A stretch of DNA of 43,126 bases, from contig PLZN01000084.1 of assembly GCA_003152195.1 (NCBI GenBank), positions 1-43,126 on the forward strand. Reading direction: 5' to 3'. A model generated the notes under the pieces. The model ran no database searches. It saw nothing but the letters and a program-made list of their open reading frames with translations, and had not been told where the DNA came from. The translations under genes and the position numbers were made by a program. This DNA comes from Acidobacteriaceae bacterium (GTDB lineage: Bacteria > Acidobacteriota > Terriglobia > Terriglobales > Acidobacteriaceae). Numbering within the stretch: position 1 is the first letter of the stretch; each line of letters starts with the position of its first letter. Shown in pieces: positions 7,898 to 15,688 of the stretch.

Positions 7898-9307
7898 ATG
7901 AATCCAGATCTTTTGCTTCGTGTTGTGGCCACACTTGCGAGCTTCGTCTTGAAGACGACACTTGCGTTCGGGGTATGTTTGGTCTTTAGTTGGCTGGTCG
8001 ACTCACCAAACCGAAGATTTATGATCTGGTTGGGTTTTCTTTACGGGTCGGCAGCATATTGGCTCTGGCTGGCGAAAGGCTTTCTGGCAGGTGGGCAGTC
8101 GGCAGGCGCTCCAAGCGCCTGGGTTCAACCGGTGGCCTCCTCTGTCGGCGCCTGGCAGGTTCCAGGCTCATGGGCCTTCCCGCTTGGTATCACGCTTGAT
8201 GTGATCGGGATTGTTTACCTACTGATCTTGAGCTACGTTTTCTTTGCTCATATCAAGGAACAGCGGCATCTGCAATGGGTTCTCGGATTCAGCACCGAAC
8301 CACCGGTTGAGATTGCAGAGATTTTTCGACGCCTGACGAAGAGCCTCCACGTTGACCGTTCACGATTGTTAGTGCTGTCGGGGACCACATCTCCGGCGAC
8401 GTTCGGATGGCTTCAGCCAACCATCCTGTTGCCGGCCCTCTGTCTCGAACAGGACCGCTCCGAACTCGAAGATATTTTGCGTCACGAACTACACCATGTC
8501 CGCCGCTGGGATTTTGTCTGGAACGGGATCGCTATCGTATGCCGCGGGCTTCTTTTCTTTCATCCCGCGGCCTGGTACGCAGTCCGAAAAATGCAATTCG
8601 ACCGTGAACTCGCCTGCGATCTTGCAGTTATCGCTGACTCTCCAGGAAGAAGAGCAATGTATGCGGAGTGTCTGGTTCACTTTGCGCGGTTGAACTTATC
8701 CCAGGACCCGAAGGCCTGGGGTATAGATTTCGCGGCATCATCTGAACATTTGAAGGTTCGCGTTCACTCCATCCTGGCTGGATCAAAAAAGCGTTCGGGC
8801 TGGTTGCTTGCCTTGCGCGCTGCTTGTGCGGTGACTCTCTTTGCCGGTTTTCTCGGCGTCGTGCCATCTCTGGCAATCCTGCTTACCTACGCCCACCAGC
8901 GGATATCGCAACCATTGACATCAGCGATCCGCGCTTCTTTTTCAGCAACTGGCGCGAGAGCAAATAGAAGAATTCGGTCGTTACCATTTCCGGCTCCAAG
9001 GAGCACGGATGCGGCCGTTGCAAACTTGAACCAGCCGGAAGCCGTGGCGCAGCCCATGACGGACTCGCCATACGGCAAGGTTGAGGAATTGTCTCCAACG
9101 CCAGGTCCACGACTCCTGCACAGACCTCCGGCGTCTGCTACGCCTGGCAACACCGGTGTAAAGCAGCAAACTGTGGCTTTAATTGACGACAATGCGTCGG
9201 GCCAAATTGGTAAGACCGGAGATCGTGAGGGCAAGCAGGCCCTCCAGCAATCCGCTACTGCGGCCATGGGTATATATAAGCGACTGTCTATTGTCGATCG
9301 CCACTAA
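7898..9307 (+). CDS. M56-family (BlaR1-like) membrane zinc protease, no penicillin-sensor domain
   Basis: 469 residues from the ATG at 7898, preferred over 7892 because AGGG lies six bases upstream. Membrane helices are near residues 10-32, 42-62, 95-117 and about 305-330. The protease domain faces the cytoplasm with HELHH at 196-200 (HExxH zinc ligands) and the downstream ELACD (Glu237). In BlaR1/MecR1 this domain triggers cleavage of BlaI. Instead of a C-terminal beta-lactam-binding domain, residues 335-469 are low-complexity Pro/Ala/Ser-rich, so the sensed signal is not a beta-lactam in the known manner. It forms an operon with blaI. Confidence 0.92.
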   Translation: MNPDLLLRVVATLASFVLKTTLAFGVCLVFSWLVDSPNRRFMIWLGFLYGSAAYWLWLAKGFLAGGQSAGAPSAWVQPVASSVGAWQVPGSWAFPLGITLDVIGIVYLLILSYVFFAHIKEQRHLQWVLGFSTEPPVEIAEIFRRLTKSLHVDRSRLLVLSGTTSPATFGWLQPTILLPALCLEQDRSELEDILRHELHHVRRWDFVWNGIAIVCRGLLFFHPAAWYAVRKMQFDRELACDLAVIADSPGRRAMYAECLVHFARLNLSQDPKAWGIDFAASSEHLKVRVHSILAGSKKRSGWLLALRAACAVTLFAGFLGVVPSLAILLTYAHQRISQPLTSAIRASFSATGARANRRIRSLPFPAPRSTDAAVANLNQPEAVAQPMTDSPYGKVEELSPTPGPRLLHRPPASATPGNTGVKQQTVALIDDNASGQIGKTGDREGKQALQQSATAAMGIYKRLSIVDRH

Positions 9308-9459
9308 CGCATTTCCAAGTTGGTTTAAAACAACAAGGGCTCGTGAGGCATAAGTTCCAATCTCCTAAGCTCGCGGTGACTGTGCAGACGATAGAGTGCT
9401 CTGCCAGCGGGTCGTAGTGGCGAGCCTCTCCGTACCCTCCATTCGCACGATTCTCGCAG

Positions 9460-9582
9460 CTAGCGAACAAAGATCAAGAAGGTGGCGACTGCGGCGACCG
9501 CAATTACAACAATGACCCCGACTACATAGAGCAAGTACCTAGCCGGTAGATCTTCATCTGAGACCATGTGGATTTCGCTCAT
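9460..9582 (-). CDS. 40-residue single-span membrane protein
   Basis: ATG at 9582, TAG at 9460-9462. The first 15 residues are acidic/polar (MSEIHMVSDEDLPAR). Residues 16-39 form one long helix (YLLYVVGVIVVIAVAAVATF then LIFV) ending in Arg. AAGAG lies about six bases upstream of the ATG. It runs tail to tail with the M56 gene. No family recognised. The clean N-out/helix architecture and ribosome binding site argue that it is real, and its length would make automatic gene callers miss it. Confidence 0.5.
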   Translation of the reverse strand: MSEIHMVSDEDLPARYLLYVVGVIVVIAVAAVATFLIFVR

Positions 9583-9880
9583 TTCGGCTCTTACTTTGTC
9601 GGGTTTGAGCCTTTGCAATCATGACCGAGGAACGCAGCACGAAAACGTATGGCGCGGGAAAATCTGAAGGAACCGCACCCTCCAAAGAGAGGGATGGCAA
9701 AGCTTTTACCGCACGCCGTACATTCGTACACGACAACTCTTCCGAAGCGCATCCCTTGCCGGGAGACATCGTTTCGTCACGCTCGCAGGGTGGACCCCTT
9801 TATTCGACAGCCTCCGTCAAAAGTGGTCCGGCCGTCGAAACCTGGCTCGGGCTAACACAAATTCAACCGTCGAATTCACA
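9583..9880. other. About 300-base intergenic stretch before the second BlaI operator pair
   Basis: It contains an 88-codon open frame on the plus strand (9621-9887) that is polar, has no ribosome binding site and runs into the operator, so I do not call it a gene. No RNA structure or repeat was seen. Confidence 0.45.
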
Positions 9881-9898
9881 GTCTTAAGGTGCTAAGAC
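9881..9898. promoter_or_regulatory. Candidate BlaI operator 2a
   Basis: GTCTTAAGGTGCTAAGAC matches the RTCTTAA-N4-TTAAGAY pattern with one mismatch. It starts exactly 33 bp before operator 2b. Confidence 0.65.
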
Positions 9899-9913
9899 TA
9901 AATGTCAAGTAAA

Positions 9914-9931
9914 ATCTTAATGTGTTAAGAC
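9914..9931. promoter_or_regulatory. Candidate BlaI operator 2b
   Basis: ATCTTAATGTGTTAAGAC is an inverted repeat (TCTTAA/TTAAGA) upstream of the outer-membrane-type protein gene. The 15-bp spacer between 2a and 2b contains ATGTCA, similar to TTGTCA in the third operator pair, which may be a shared -35 element. Confidence 0.68.
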
Positions 9932-10005
9932 TAATGGTGTTGTGCGAGGTGCAACTGGACCGCGTTAAATTGATGTGCGGATTTGCAGCATCGATATTGA
10001 AGGCG

Positions 10006-10848
10006 ATGCCCTTTCAGAAGGCATACGTGTGTGCGATTGGATTGACCGCCCTGCTGACCTTGGGTTCACAGAACGCATACGGCCAGGACAACTACGAAAT
10101 CCAGGTGTACGGTTCCGATACGGTGGCGCCGCAGACGACCATGCTTGAGCTGCATAGCAACTTCACGGTGGACGGGTCCAAGGCCGTCCCCGGTTCAAAG
10201 TTTGCGGCTGATGGGACCTATCCAACAAATCATGCCGAGCATGAAACCATCGAGATTACGCAAGGGCTGAACGACTGGTCGGAGGTAGGATTCTACATCT
10301 TTACCAGCGAACGAAGCGGCCAGGGTGTTCAGTGGGTTGGCGATCACATCCGGCCGCGCGTACGCGTGCCGGACAGTTGGCATTGGCCGGTCGGCGTGAG
10401 CCTTTCCACGGAGATTGGGTATCAGCGGCGGGTCTTCTCAACGGATACCTGGACGTGGGAAATCCGCCCAATCGTCGATAAATCGATCGGCCGATGGTAC
10501 TTTGCATTGAATCCAGCGTTGGAGAGATCCTTTCACGGGACAAGCGTGAACCAGGGCCTGCCCTTTTCTCCAAATGCCAAGTTCAGCTATGACTTCAATA
10601 AGTACATCAGCGGAGGCCTGGAGTACTACGCAGCCTACGGAAAGATTGGGGATTTTCTCGGCTTGCACGATCAGCAGCAGCAGTTTTTTCCCGCGGTCGA
10701 TCTGAATGTGTCACCGAACTGGGAGATTAATCTCGGCGTGGGGGTGGGACCGACGGCCGCCACCGATCATCTCATTGTAAAAGGCATTCTCGGGCGGCGC
10801 TTTGATTGGAAGCATCACCGCGCCGGCAGCTCCGGCAGCATACAGTAA
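10006..10848 (+). CDS. Outer-membrane beta-barrel-type protein of unknown function
   Basis: 280 residues from the ATG at 10006. The frame is open further upstream to 9922, but that region holds a predicted operator. Starting here gives a clean signal peptide (MPFQKAYVCAIGLTALLTLG then SQNAYGQ). The mature sequence has many short alternating aromatic/polar strands (TWTWEIRPIVDKSIGRWYFALNP, YISGGLEYYAAYGKIG, INLGVGVGPT) and ends IVKGILGRRFDW, the style of a small outer-membrane barrel. It is followed 12 bases later by the multicopper oxidase locus, so it was probably one operon under BlaI-type control and may have had a metal- or redox-related role. The start is uncertain because GAAGG is only two bases from the ATG. 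Confidence 0.6.
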   Translation: MPFQKAYVCAIGLTALLTLGSQNAYGQDNYEIQVYGSDTVAPQTTMLELHSNFTVDGSKAVPGSKFAADGTYPTNHAEHETIEITQGLNDWSEVGFYIFTSERSGQGVQWVGDHIRPRVRVPDSWHWPVGVSLSTEIGYQRRVFSTDTWTWEIRPIVDKSIGRWYFALNPALERSFHGTSVNQGLPFSPNAKFSYDFNKYISGGLEYYAAYGKIGDFLGLHDQQQQFFPAVDLNVSPNWEINLGVGVGPTAATDHLIVKGILGRRFDWKHHRAGSSGSIQ

Positions 10849-10860
10849 GGAAGGATCGGG

Positions 10861-11827
10861 ATGGATCGTCGCGCATTCCTTGCGCTTTCGAGCGCGGTCA
10901 CAGCGGGCGCCGCTCTTTCTTCAAAGATGACGGCTGGAGCCCAGTCTGCGGCCGACGTCATGCTGGAAGTCGCGCCCGTGAAGCTGGAAATCGCGCCCGG
11001 CAAGGTGGTGCACACCGTGCCTACAATGGCCAGGTGCCGGGGCCGCTGCTCCGCTGGCCCGAAGGCAAGCCAATCACCATCGACGTGCTCAACGGCACGG
11101 CGATCCCTGAGATCGTACATTGGCATGGGCTTTGGATTCCGTCCGACATGGACGGCGCCGCGGAAGAGGGTTCACCCATGATCGTACCCGGCGGCAAGCG
11201 ACGCTATCGCTTTACGCCTCGTCCCTCCGGTTTCCGCTGGTGCCACACCCATAGCTTTGCCGGCCACGACCTGAAAAGGGGAACCTATAGCGGGCAGTTC
11301 GGTTGTTTCTACGTCGAACCTAAAGAGGATCGTGGCGCATACGATCAAGAGCTTTTTCTCACGCTTCATGATTGGAACGCCTCGATGGGCGGGGGAAGCG
11401 ACGCCTCCATGGACGCTTTCTATGATTATGCAACCATCAATGACCGAATGCTGGGTTTCGCCGATCCCGTCAAGGTGCAGGAAGGACGAAGTTCCACGGA
11501 CACGGTGACTTCGACTACTGGACGATCAATAAAAAATCTTTTCCGAAGACTGACACGATTGCGCTGCAGGAAGGCAAGCGCTACCGCCTGGTCATGACCA
11601 ATCGTAGCGCGGACGACCACCCGGTCCACCTGCACCGCCACACTTTCGAGGTGACAAGCCTCGATGGCCAGCCGCTCTCAGGGTTGTACAAGGATGTAGT
11701 TGTGGTGAAGGCGAACAGCACCGCGGAGGTCGATTTTACTGCGTCCAATCCGGGTGCGACGCTCTTCCACTGCCACCAGCAGAGTCACGTGGATTTCGGC
11801 TTTATGATGCTCTTTCGCTATCTATGA
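10861..11827 (+). pseudogene. Multicopper oxidase, broken by a frameshift and an internal deletion
   Basis: The first frame gives a Tat-like start (MDRRAFLALSSAVTAGAAL) and reads to KVVHTV. A missing base near 11017-11022 then shifts the frame to one reading YNGQVPGPLLRWPEG, HWHGLW and WCHTHSF up to VKVQEG. A second break near 11481-11490 moves to a third frame reading FHGHGDFDYW, then NKKSFPKTD, RLVMTNRS, HPVHLHRH and HCHQQSH. All four copper-binding motifs survive (HWHG, HTH, HPVHLH, HCHQQSH), but the cupredoxin section normally between VKVQEG and the late FHGHG segment is absent. The intact enzyme would oxidise copper or a phenolic substrate in the periplasm. The single-base shift could be an assembly error, the deletion less easily. 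Confidence 0.8.
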
Positions 11828-11861
11828 GCCCGCGTAGGCCACGATTGCATAGTTGCCGTTG

Positions 11862-12836
11862 TCAAGAGCCGCGGTCAGTTGCGGGCACGTTGCGACCTTC
11901 GCCATTGCTCAAGATCCAGAATGCGTTCGCGTTTCCTGCAAGTCCAAGCACTTGATGCAGCCGGTCCGTAGCTTCTGTCTCTCCATCATCGGCCAATGAA
12001 AAGGTTCCGAAGTGAATGCCCACTGCCGTGCCAGCACCAAGAGTTGCGTGCGCTTCGACCGCTTGCTCTGGATTCATGTGTATGGAACCCATAAACCATT
12101 CCGGCTGGTAGGCTCCTATCGGCAAGAGTGCGAGGCGCAGGTTCTGGAAGCGTCTTGCGATGGCGGCGAAATGTTTACCAGATCCGGTGTCACCCGCAAA
12201 GTAGATGTCGCCGGTAGGGCATTCGACGACCCATCCACACCACAGGCTGCGGTTGCGGTCAAACGGTGTCCGCGCAGAGAAGTGCTGGGCAGGGACACAG
12301 CCGAGTCTCAACTGACGCCAAGGTTGATCCTGCCACCAGTCCAGTTCATAAATTTCTTGAAAGCCAAGTTTTCCGACCAACTTTCGCAGCCCCAACGGGC
12401 AAAAGATGGTTGGCCTATCGCGTACGAGAAGCCGGCGCAAGGTAGTCTTATCGAGATGGTCGTAGTGGTTATGGCTGATCAGGATGCAATCGATGTGCGG
12501 CAGATCCTGAAAGAGGATGCCGGGATCGCGATGCCGCTTCGGACCGATCCACTGTACCGGGCTGGCGCGGTCCGACCAGATAGGATCGGTGATGAGATTG
12601 CAGCTTTCCGTCTGCAGCAACACCGTAGCGTGATTGGCGAAGGTGACACGGAGATCGCTTCCAGCCACGACCGCGGGCGGTTTTTCTCCTGGAATCGAAG
12701 GAATGAAGTTTCGCCAAGGCCCAACGCGGCGGTGCGTTATCCATTTCAGGAATTTGCGGAAGCGTTGTGGCGGGACGCTGGGATTGAAGAATCTCCCGTT
12801 CTTGTAATGTTCGGGAGATTCCAGTTGCTGTGTCAT
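11862..12836 (-). CDS. MBL-fold metal-dependent hydrolase, NAPE-PLD-like
   Basis: 324 residues. The metallo-beta-lactamase signature is HNHYDH (His122, His124, Asp126, His127). Further ligands are probably in VPAQHFSART, YFAGDTGSG and VGIHFGTF. The N-terminal segment (FRKFLKWITHRR...) and the NHATVLLQT strand match the L-ascorbate/NAPE-phospholipase D-like branch, whose bacterial members are cytoplasmic phosphodiesterases or lactonases of uncertain substrate. The start has GGGG seven bases upstream. It converges with the multicopper oxidase locus and shows no clear link to the neighbouring operons. Confidence 0.85.
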   Translation of the reverse strand: MTQQLESPEHYKNGRFFNPSVPPQRFRKFLKWITHRRVGPWRNFIPSIPGEKPPAVVAGSDLRVTFANHATVLLQTESCNLITDPIWSDRASPVQWIGPKRHRDPGILFQDLPHIDCILISHNHYDHLDKTTLRRLLVRDRPTIFCPLGLRKLVGKLGFQEIYELDWWQDQPWRQLRLGCVPAQHFSARTPFDRNRSLWCGWVVECPTGDIYFAGDTGSGKHFAAIARRFQNLRLALLPIGAYQPEWFMGSIHMNPEQAVEAHATLGAGTAVGIHFGTFSLADDGETEATDRLHQVLGLAGNANAFWILSNGEGRNVPATDRGS

Positions 12837-12931
12837 CGGGCAACCCCGCCGCAGGCATTGATCATAGGTTTACGTCGACAAGTGGTTTTCATATAGATGC
12901 TTGAACCACCGGAACGGAATCAACCGTACGG

Positions 12932-13387
12932 ATGCGACGGAGGGATCGGATTTTGGCTCACCCATTCTTTGCCCGTCTATTGTTGACCAGCCTCGCGGCC
13001 AGCCAAGGCTTGGCTGCACTCAAGATTGATCTGCATCGAAGCCACGCCACCAATCCTCTGTGGCTCCCGCACGCTCGTTTCCATGTTGTGTGGCAGGTCC
13101 TGAACCTGGCATTGCTCGCGCTCGTCGAGGCCGTACTCATCTGGTGGTCCGGAGCCTGTGCTGGCGCTGGTTTCTATCTGGCTGCATTCCTGACCGCGAC
13201 CACGCTTGTAGCTTTCTGGATGGCACTGGCGTCCATGCGCCTATACTCTGGAGCGCTGTTCGACCCAAACGGGATTGTCCCATGGAAGGTGCGCCTTAGG
13301 GGAAGAATTCTCCGGTTAGACATGAACACGATGGCAGCCGCCCTGGGATCGATCTTGCTCGTGATATCGGTCGTACTCTACCGATGA
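12932..13387 (+). CDS. Small four-helix membrane protein with HRSH..NP..PHARFH motif
   Basis: 151 residues from the ATG at 12932. A TTG at 12953, in frame and preceded by GGAGG at good spacing, is an alternative start that removes seven residues. Four hydrophobic helices are near residues 12-30, 52-72, 76-100 and 130-150. Between the first two sits a conserved-looking polar segment with H-R-S-H-A-T-N-P and P-H-A-R-F-H, which might bind metal or heme; this is speculative. Its last 10 bases overlap the 3' end of the convergent MFS-CcoO gene. Function unknown. Confidence 0.65.
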   Translation: MRRRDRILAHPFFARLLLTSLAASQGLAALKIDLHRSHATNPLWLPHARFHVVWQVLNLALLALVEAVLIWWSGACAGAGFYLAAFLTATTLVAFWMALASMRLYSGALFDPNGIVPWKVRLRGRILRLDMNTMAAALGSILLVISVVLYR

Positions 13388-15279
13388 CCAGCAAGTCCGG
13401 CTACCCATTCAGCGATCGCCGCCACCTGAACACCAGGGAGATACTCATGCCCGGGCATGTCGGTGCCGGGCAACCCGAATTTGATAATTTCGGATATCCG
13501 CTTCAATCGCCAAGCCGGGTCTGCAGATATGGGCACATAAAGTAGTGGACCGGCCGCCAGATTTGGGGGCAGCCGCCGGAACCCTTTCTGCCAGGCGACG
13601 CGGGTGGCGCCATCCGCCTGGTGGCAGGTTGCGCAGTACTCGTGAAAGAGCAGAGCGCCGTCGATATGGTGTGCCATCTCCACTGCTTCGGGTGACGGAC
13701 TCCACGCTTCCGCTACCTGGATACGATGTTCACGGCCGCCCGCGCTGCGCAGACTTTCCATGTAGGCCACCAGTGCATCGCCGCGGTTGTCCCGGAACAG
13801 GTAAGCATAGGACGGCATGAAAGACGAGTGACTCACAGCGGCCGGATTGATGAAATGAGCCTTGAGCCATAACAAAGAACGCCGGTCGCCGACTTCAGCA
13901 AGGTCTGGGCCCTGACGGCGGTTGCCAATCAATGGCGGTTGCTCGTGCAGCACGGCATCCACACTCTCCGCAGGGCCCCACATGATTACGTCAGGAGAGT
14001 TCGGACGAACATATTGCGAGTGGCAGTTGATGCAGCCTTCGGAAATGTAGGTCTGGTGTCCAAACTCAACCAGCGTTCTGGTGGCCGGTTGCCGGTGCAT
14101 GCCGGTGTATAGGGACGCAACCCTTTGCACGCCAAAGGCAATGGCCAGCAACGCGGCAGTCACCAGCGACTCTCGTTTACGGTGTTTAAAGAATCGCCAG
14201 AGCCACGGTGACAGGAATAACGCGGCGGCTCCCAAAACGAAGGCAAGAGGGATATGTCCAAGGTTTTGTCCCATCCCGATGCCCAAGGCAGATCCCACCC
14301 AGCCGGCAACTGCGTAAATCAAACCGGCCTTGCGACCCCGCTGCGCCACCGTAGCCGCAGGCGCCAGAAATGATGGATACGCGACCAGGGCCACGGAATA
14401 CAAGGAGACGCCCAGAGGATAGAAACCAGATGCGAGAGCCGCACGAGCGGGATCAGAGAGCAACAGACAGGCGCCGGCTAGAAAACCAAATGCTACCGCG
14501 AGGGTAACCTCCAGTCCACGCCGTCGAAGCAGCCAAGCACTTCCAAGTGCGGCAGTGAAATGAAGCCCACCGTTCACCCAGAGGTGAATCGTACCTTCCC
14601 ACGTGCCTTTCTTTAACGCAGGGGTGTTTTGAATGATGAAGAATGCGGCGGAGTCCAACCAGACCAGAGCGGTGAAGCAGGCAAGCACTAACAGAAATGA
14701 CGGCGCCGCCGCTTGGCGTGAAGGTGGGTCCGTGGCCGGGATTTCTGCGAGCATCCGGTTGGCGATTCCAATTCCCAAAACACAGAAGGCGGCGGAGACG
14801 AGCGCCTGTGTCCGCGGAGATGCATCGAATAACTGTGGGCAGTTGCACACCAGGTAGCCAATACCGGTCCCCAGGCCCACTTTGAGGAGCGGTCGAGTCC
14901 CGCCAATCCAGGAGCGCAGGTGCGTCACCAGGGTCACGGTCAGTACGCCCAGCGCACTTCCGATCAGAAAAGACACGGCCACGCTTTCGACAAGGTCTAA
15001 GCGCAGCAAAGCGAAGCCCGCAGCGAGAGCACATCCAGACAAAGCCGTCTGCAATCTTCGATGGGCAGATCCGCCGGCGCTGATGCGAGAGGCAAACAGG
15101 CTGGCCAGAATGCCGCCTGCCGCCATCGCGCCCATCACGGTTTTGAGGGAGTTCCCTTCGATACCGATGCTGGCGAGATGTTTGAGAAAACCGAACTGAG
15201 CGAAGATGAGAAAGTAGACATAGGTGATCGCGACCAAACTGACGCCGCGCCAACCCTCCCATGACCGCTCAATCTTCAA
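13378..15279 (-). CDS. MFS-like membrane domain fused to CcoO and a second cytochrome c domain
   Basis: 633 residues. Residues 12-390 hold about 12 membrane helices with MFS-like spacing (for example RRLQTALSGCALAAGFALLR). Residues 400-515 are a CcoO-type cytochrome c: FGHQTYISEGCINCHSQYVR with heme site CINCH at 416-420, then RRQGPDLAEVGDRRS and axial Met488 in SSFMPSYAYLF. This follows cbb3 oxidase subunit II closely. Residues 530-633 are a second class I cytochrome c with CATCH at 549-553 and Met608 in GTDMPGHEYLP. The start is a TTG overlapping the previous gene by 11 bases, with no better in-frame start. It is last in the six-gene operon and the likely electron-transfer partner of the subunit I-like protein. 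The MFS assignment is by topology only. Confidence 0.8.
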   Translation of the reverse strand: MKIERSWEGWRGVSLVAITYVYFLIFAQFGFLKHLASIGIEGNSLKTVMGAMAAGGILASLFASRISAGGSAHRRLQTALSGCALAAGFALLRLDLVESVAVSFLIGSALGVLTVTLVTHLRSWIGGTRPLLKVGLGTGIGYLVCNCPQLFDASPRTQALVSAAFCVLGIGIANRMLAEIPATDPPSRQAAAPSFLLVLACFTALVWLDSAAFFIIQNTPALKKGTWEGTIHLWVNGGLHFTAALGSAWLLRRRGLEVTLAVAFGFLAGACLLLSDPARAALASGFYPLGVSLYSVALVAYPSFLAPAATVAQRGRKAGLIYAVAGWVGSALGIGMGQNLGHIPLAFVLGAAALFLSPWLWRFFKHRKRESLVTAALLAIAFGVQRVASLYTGMHRQPATRTLVEFGHQTYISEGCINCHSQYVRPNSPDVIMWGPAESVDAVLHEQPPLIGNRRQGPDLAEVGDRRSLLWLKAHFINPAAVSHSSFMPSYAYLFRDNRGDALVAYMESLRSAGGREHRIQVAEAWSPSPEAVEMAHHIDGALLFHEYCATCHQADGATRVAWQKGFRRLPPNLAAGPLLYVPISADPAWRLKRISEIIKFGLPGTDMPGHEYLPGVQVAAIAEWVAGLAGHR

Positions 15280-15688
15280 AGTTCAACCAGCCCTTACTCA
15301 AGCCGATCCATTGAATCAGCGCCAGCGTGCCATCTGTAATAGCAACAGTGAGCCACGCGCGTTCCATCCGTCCTAACAGAATCTCCCCTAACAAAAATAC
15401 AGCTACCAAAGTCCGGATGAGAGCTGTCAGAGCCCAGATCGTCTGCCAGCGCGCCGTATTGGCTGCAATCAAAGGAAGACGCGTGGCATATAGATAGGTA
15501 ACACCCACTCCAAGTACAAATACGCCGGCAAAGGACGCAAATTCGATTGGTTGTGGAATGCGGTGAACGCCCATAAGCGTAAGTGTCCATTGCGGCTCTA
15601 ACACCAGCAGCCAACCGGTCGCCGTGTCGCTGAGGCCGGCAAGATACTGATACGTTAGAAGCCAGAATAATGCGCGATGCTTCGTCAT
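15269..15688 (-). CDS. Four-helix membrane protein of unknown function
   Basis: 139 residues with about four membrane helices (near residues 8-28, 48-68, 82-102 and 110-130) and few charged residues. The sequence includes DTATGWLLVLEPQWTLTLMG and ends KGWLNFED. It overlaps the gene before it as ATGA (15685-15688) and the gene after it by 11 bases. The tight coupling to the oxidase-like proteins suggests a subunit or assembly factor of the same complex, but no family was recognised. Confidence 0.7.
   Translation of the reverse strand: MTKHRALFWLLTYQYLAGLSDTATGWLLVLEPQWTLTLMGVHRIPQPIEFASFAGVFVLGVGVTYLYATRLPLIAANTARWQTIWALTALIRTLVAVFLLGEILLGRMERAWLTVAITDGTLALIQWIGLSKGWLNFED

Noticed and set aside
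9621-9887. 88-codon plus-strand open frame
   Set aside because: No ribosome binding site, low-complexity polar sequence, and it runs into a predicted operator.
12012-12896. Long plus-strand open frame of 294 codons
   Set aside because: It is antisense to the MBL-fold hydrolase, whose motifs are unambiguous. Its own composition is random-looking.
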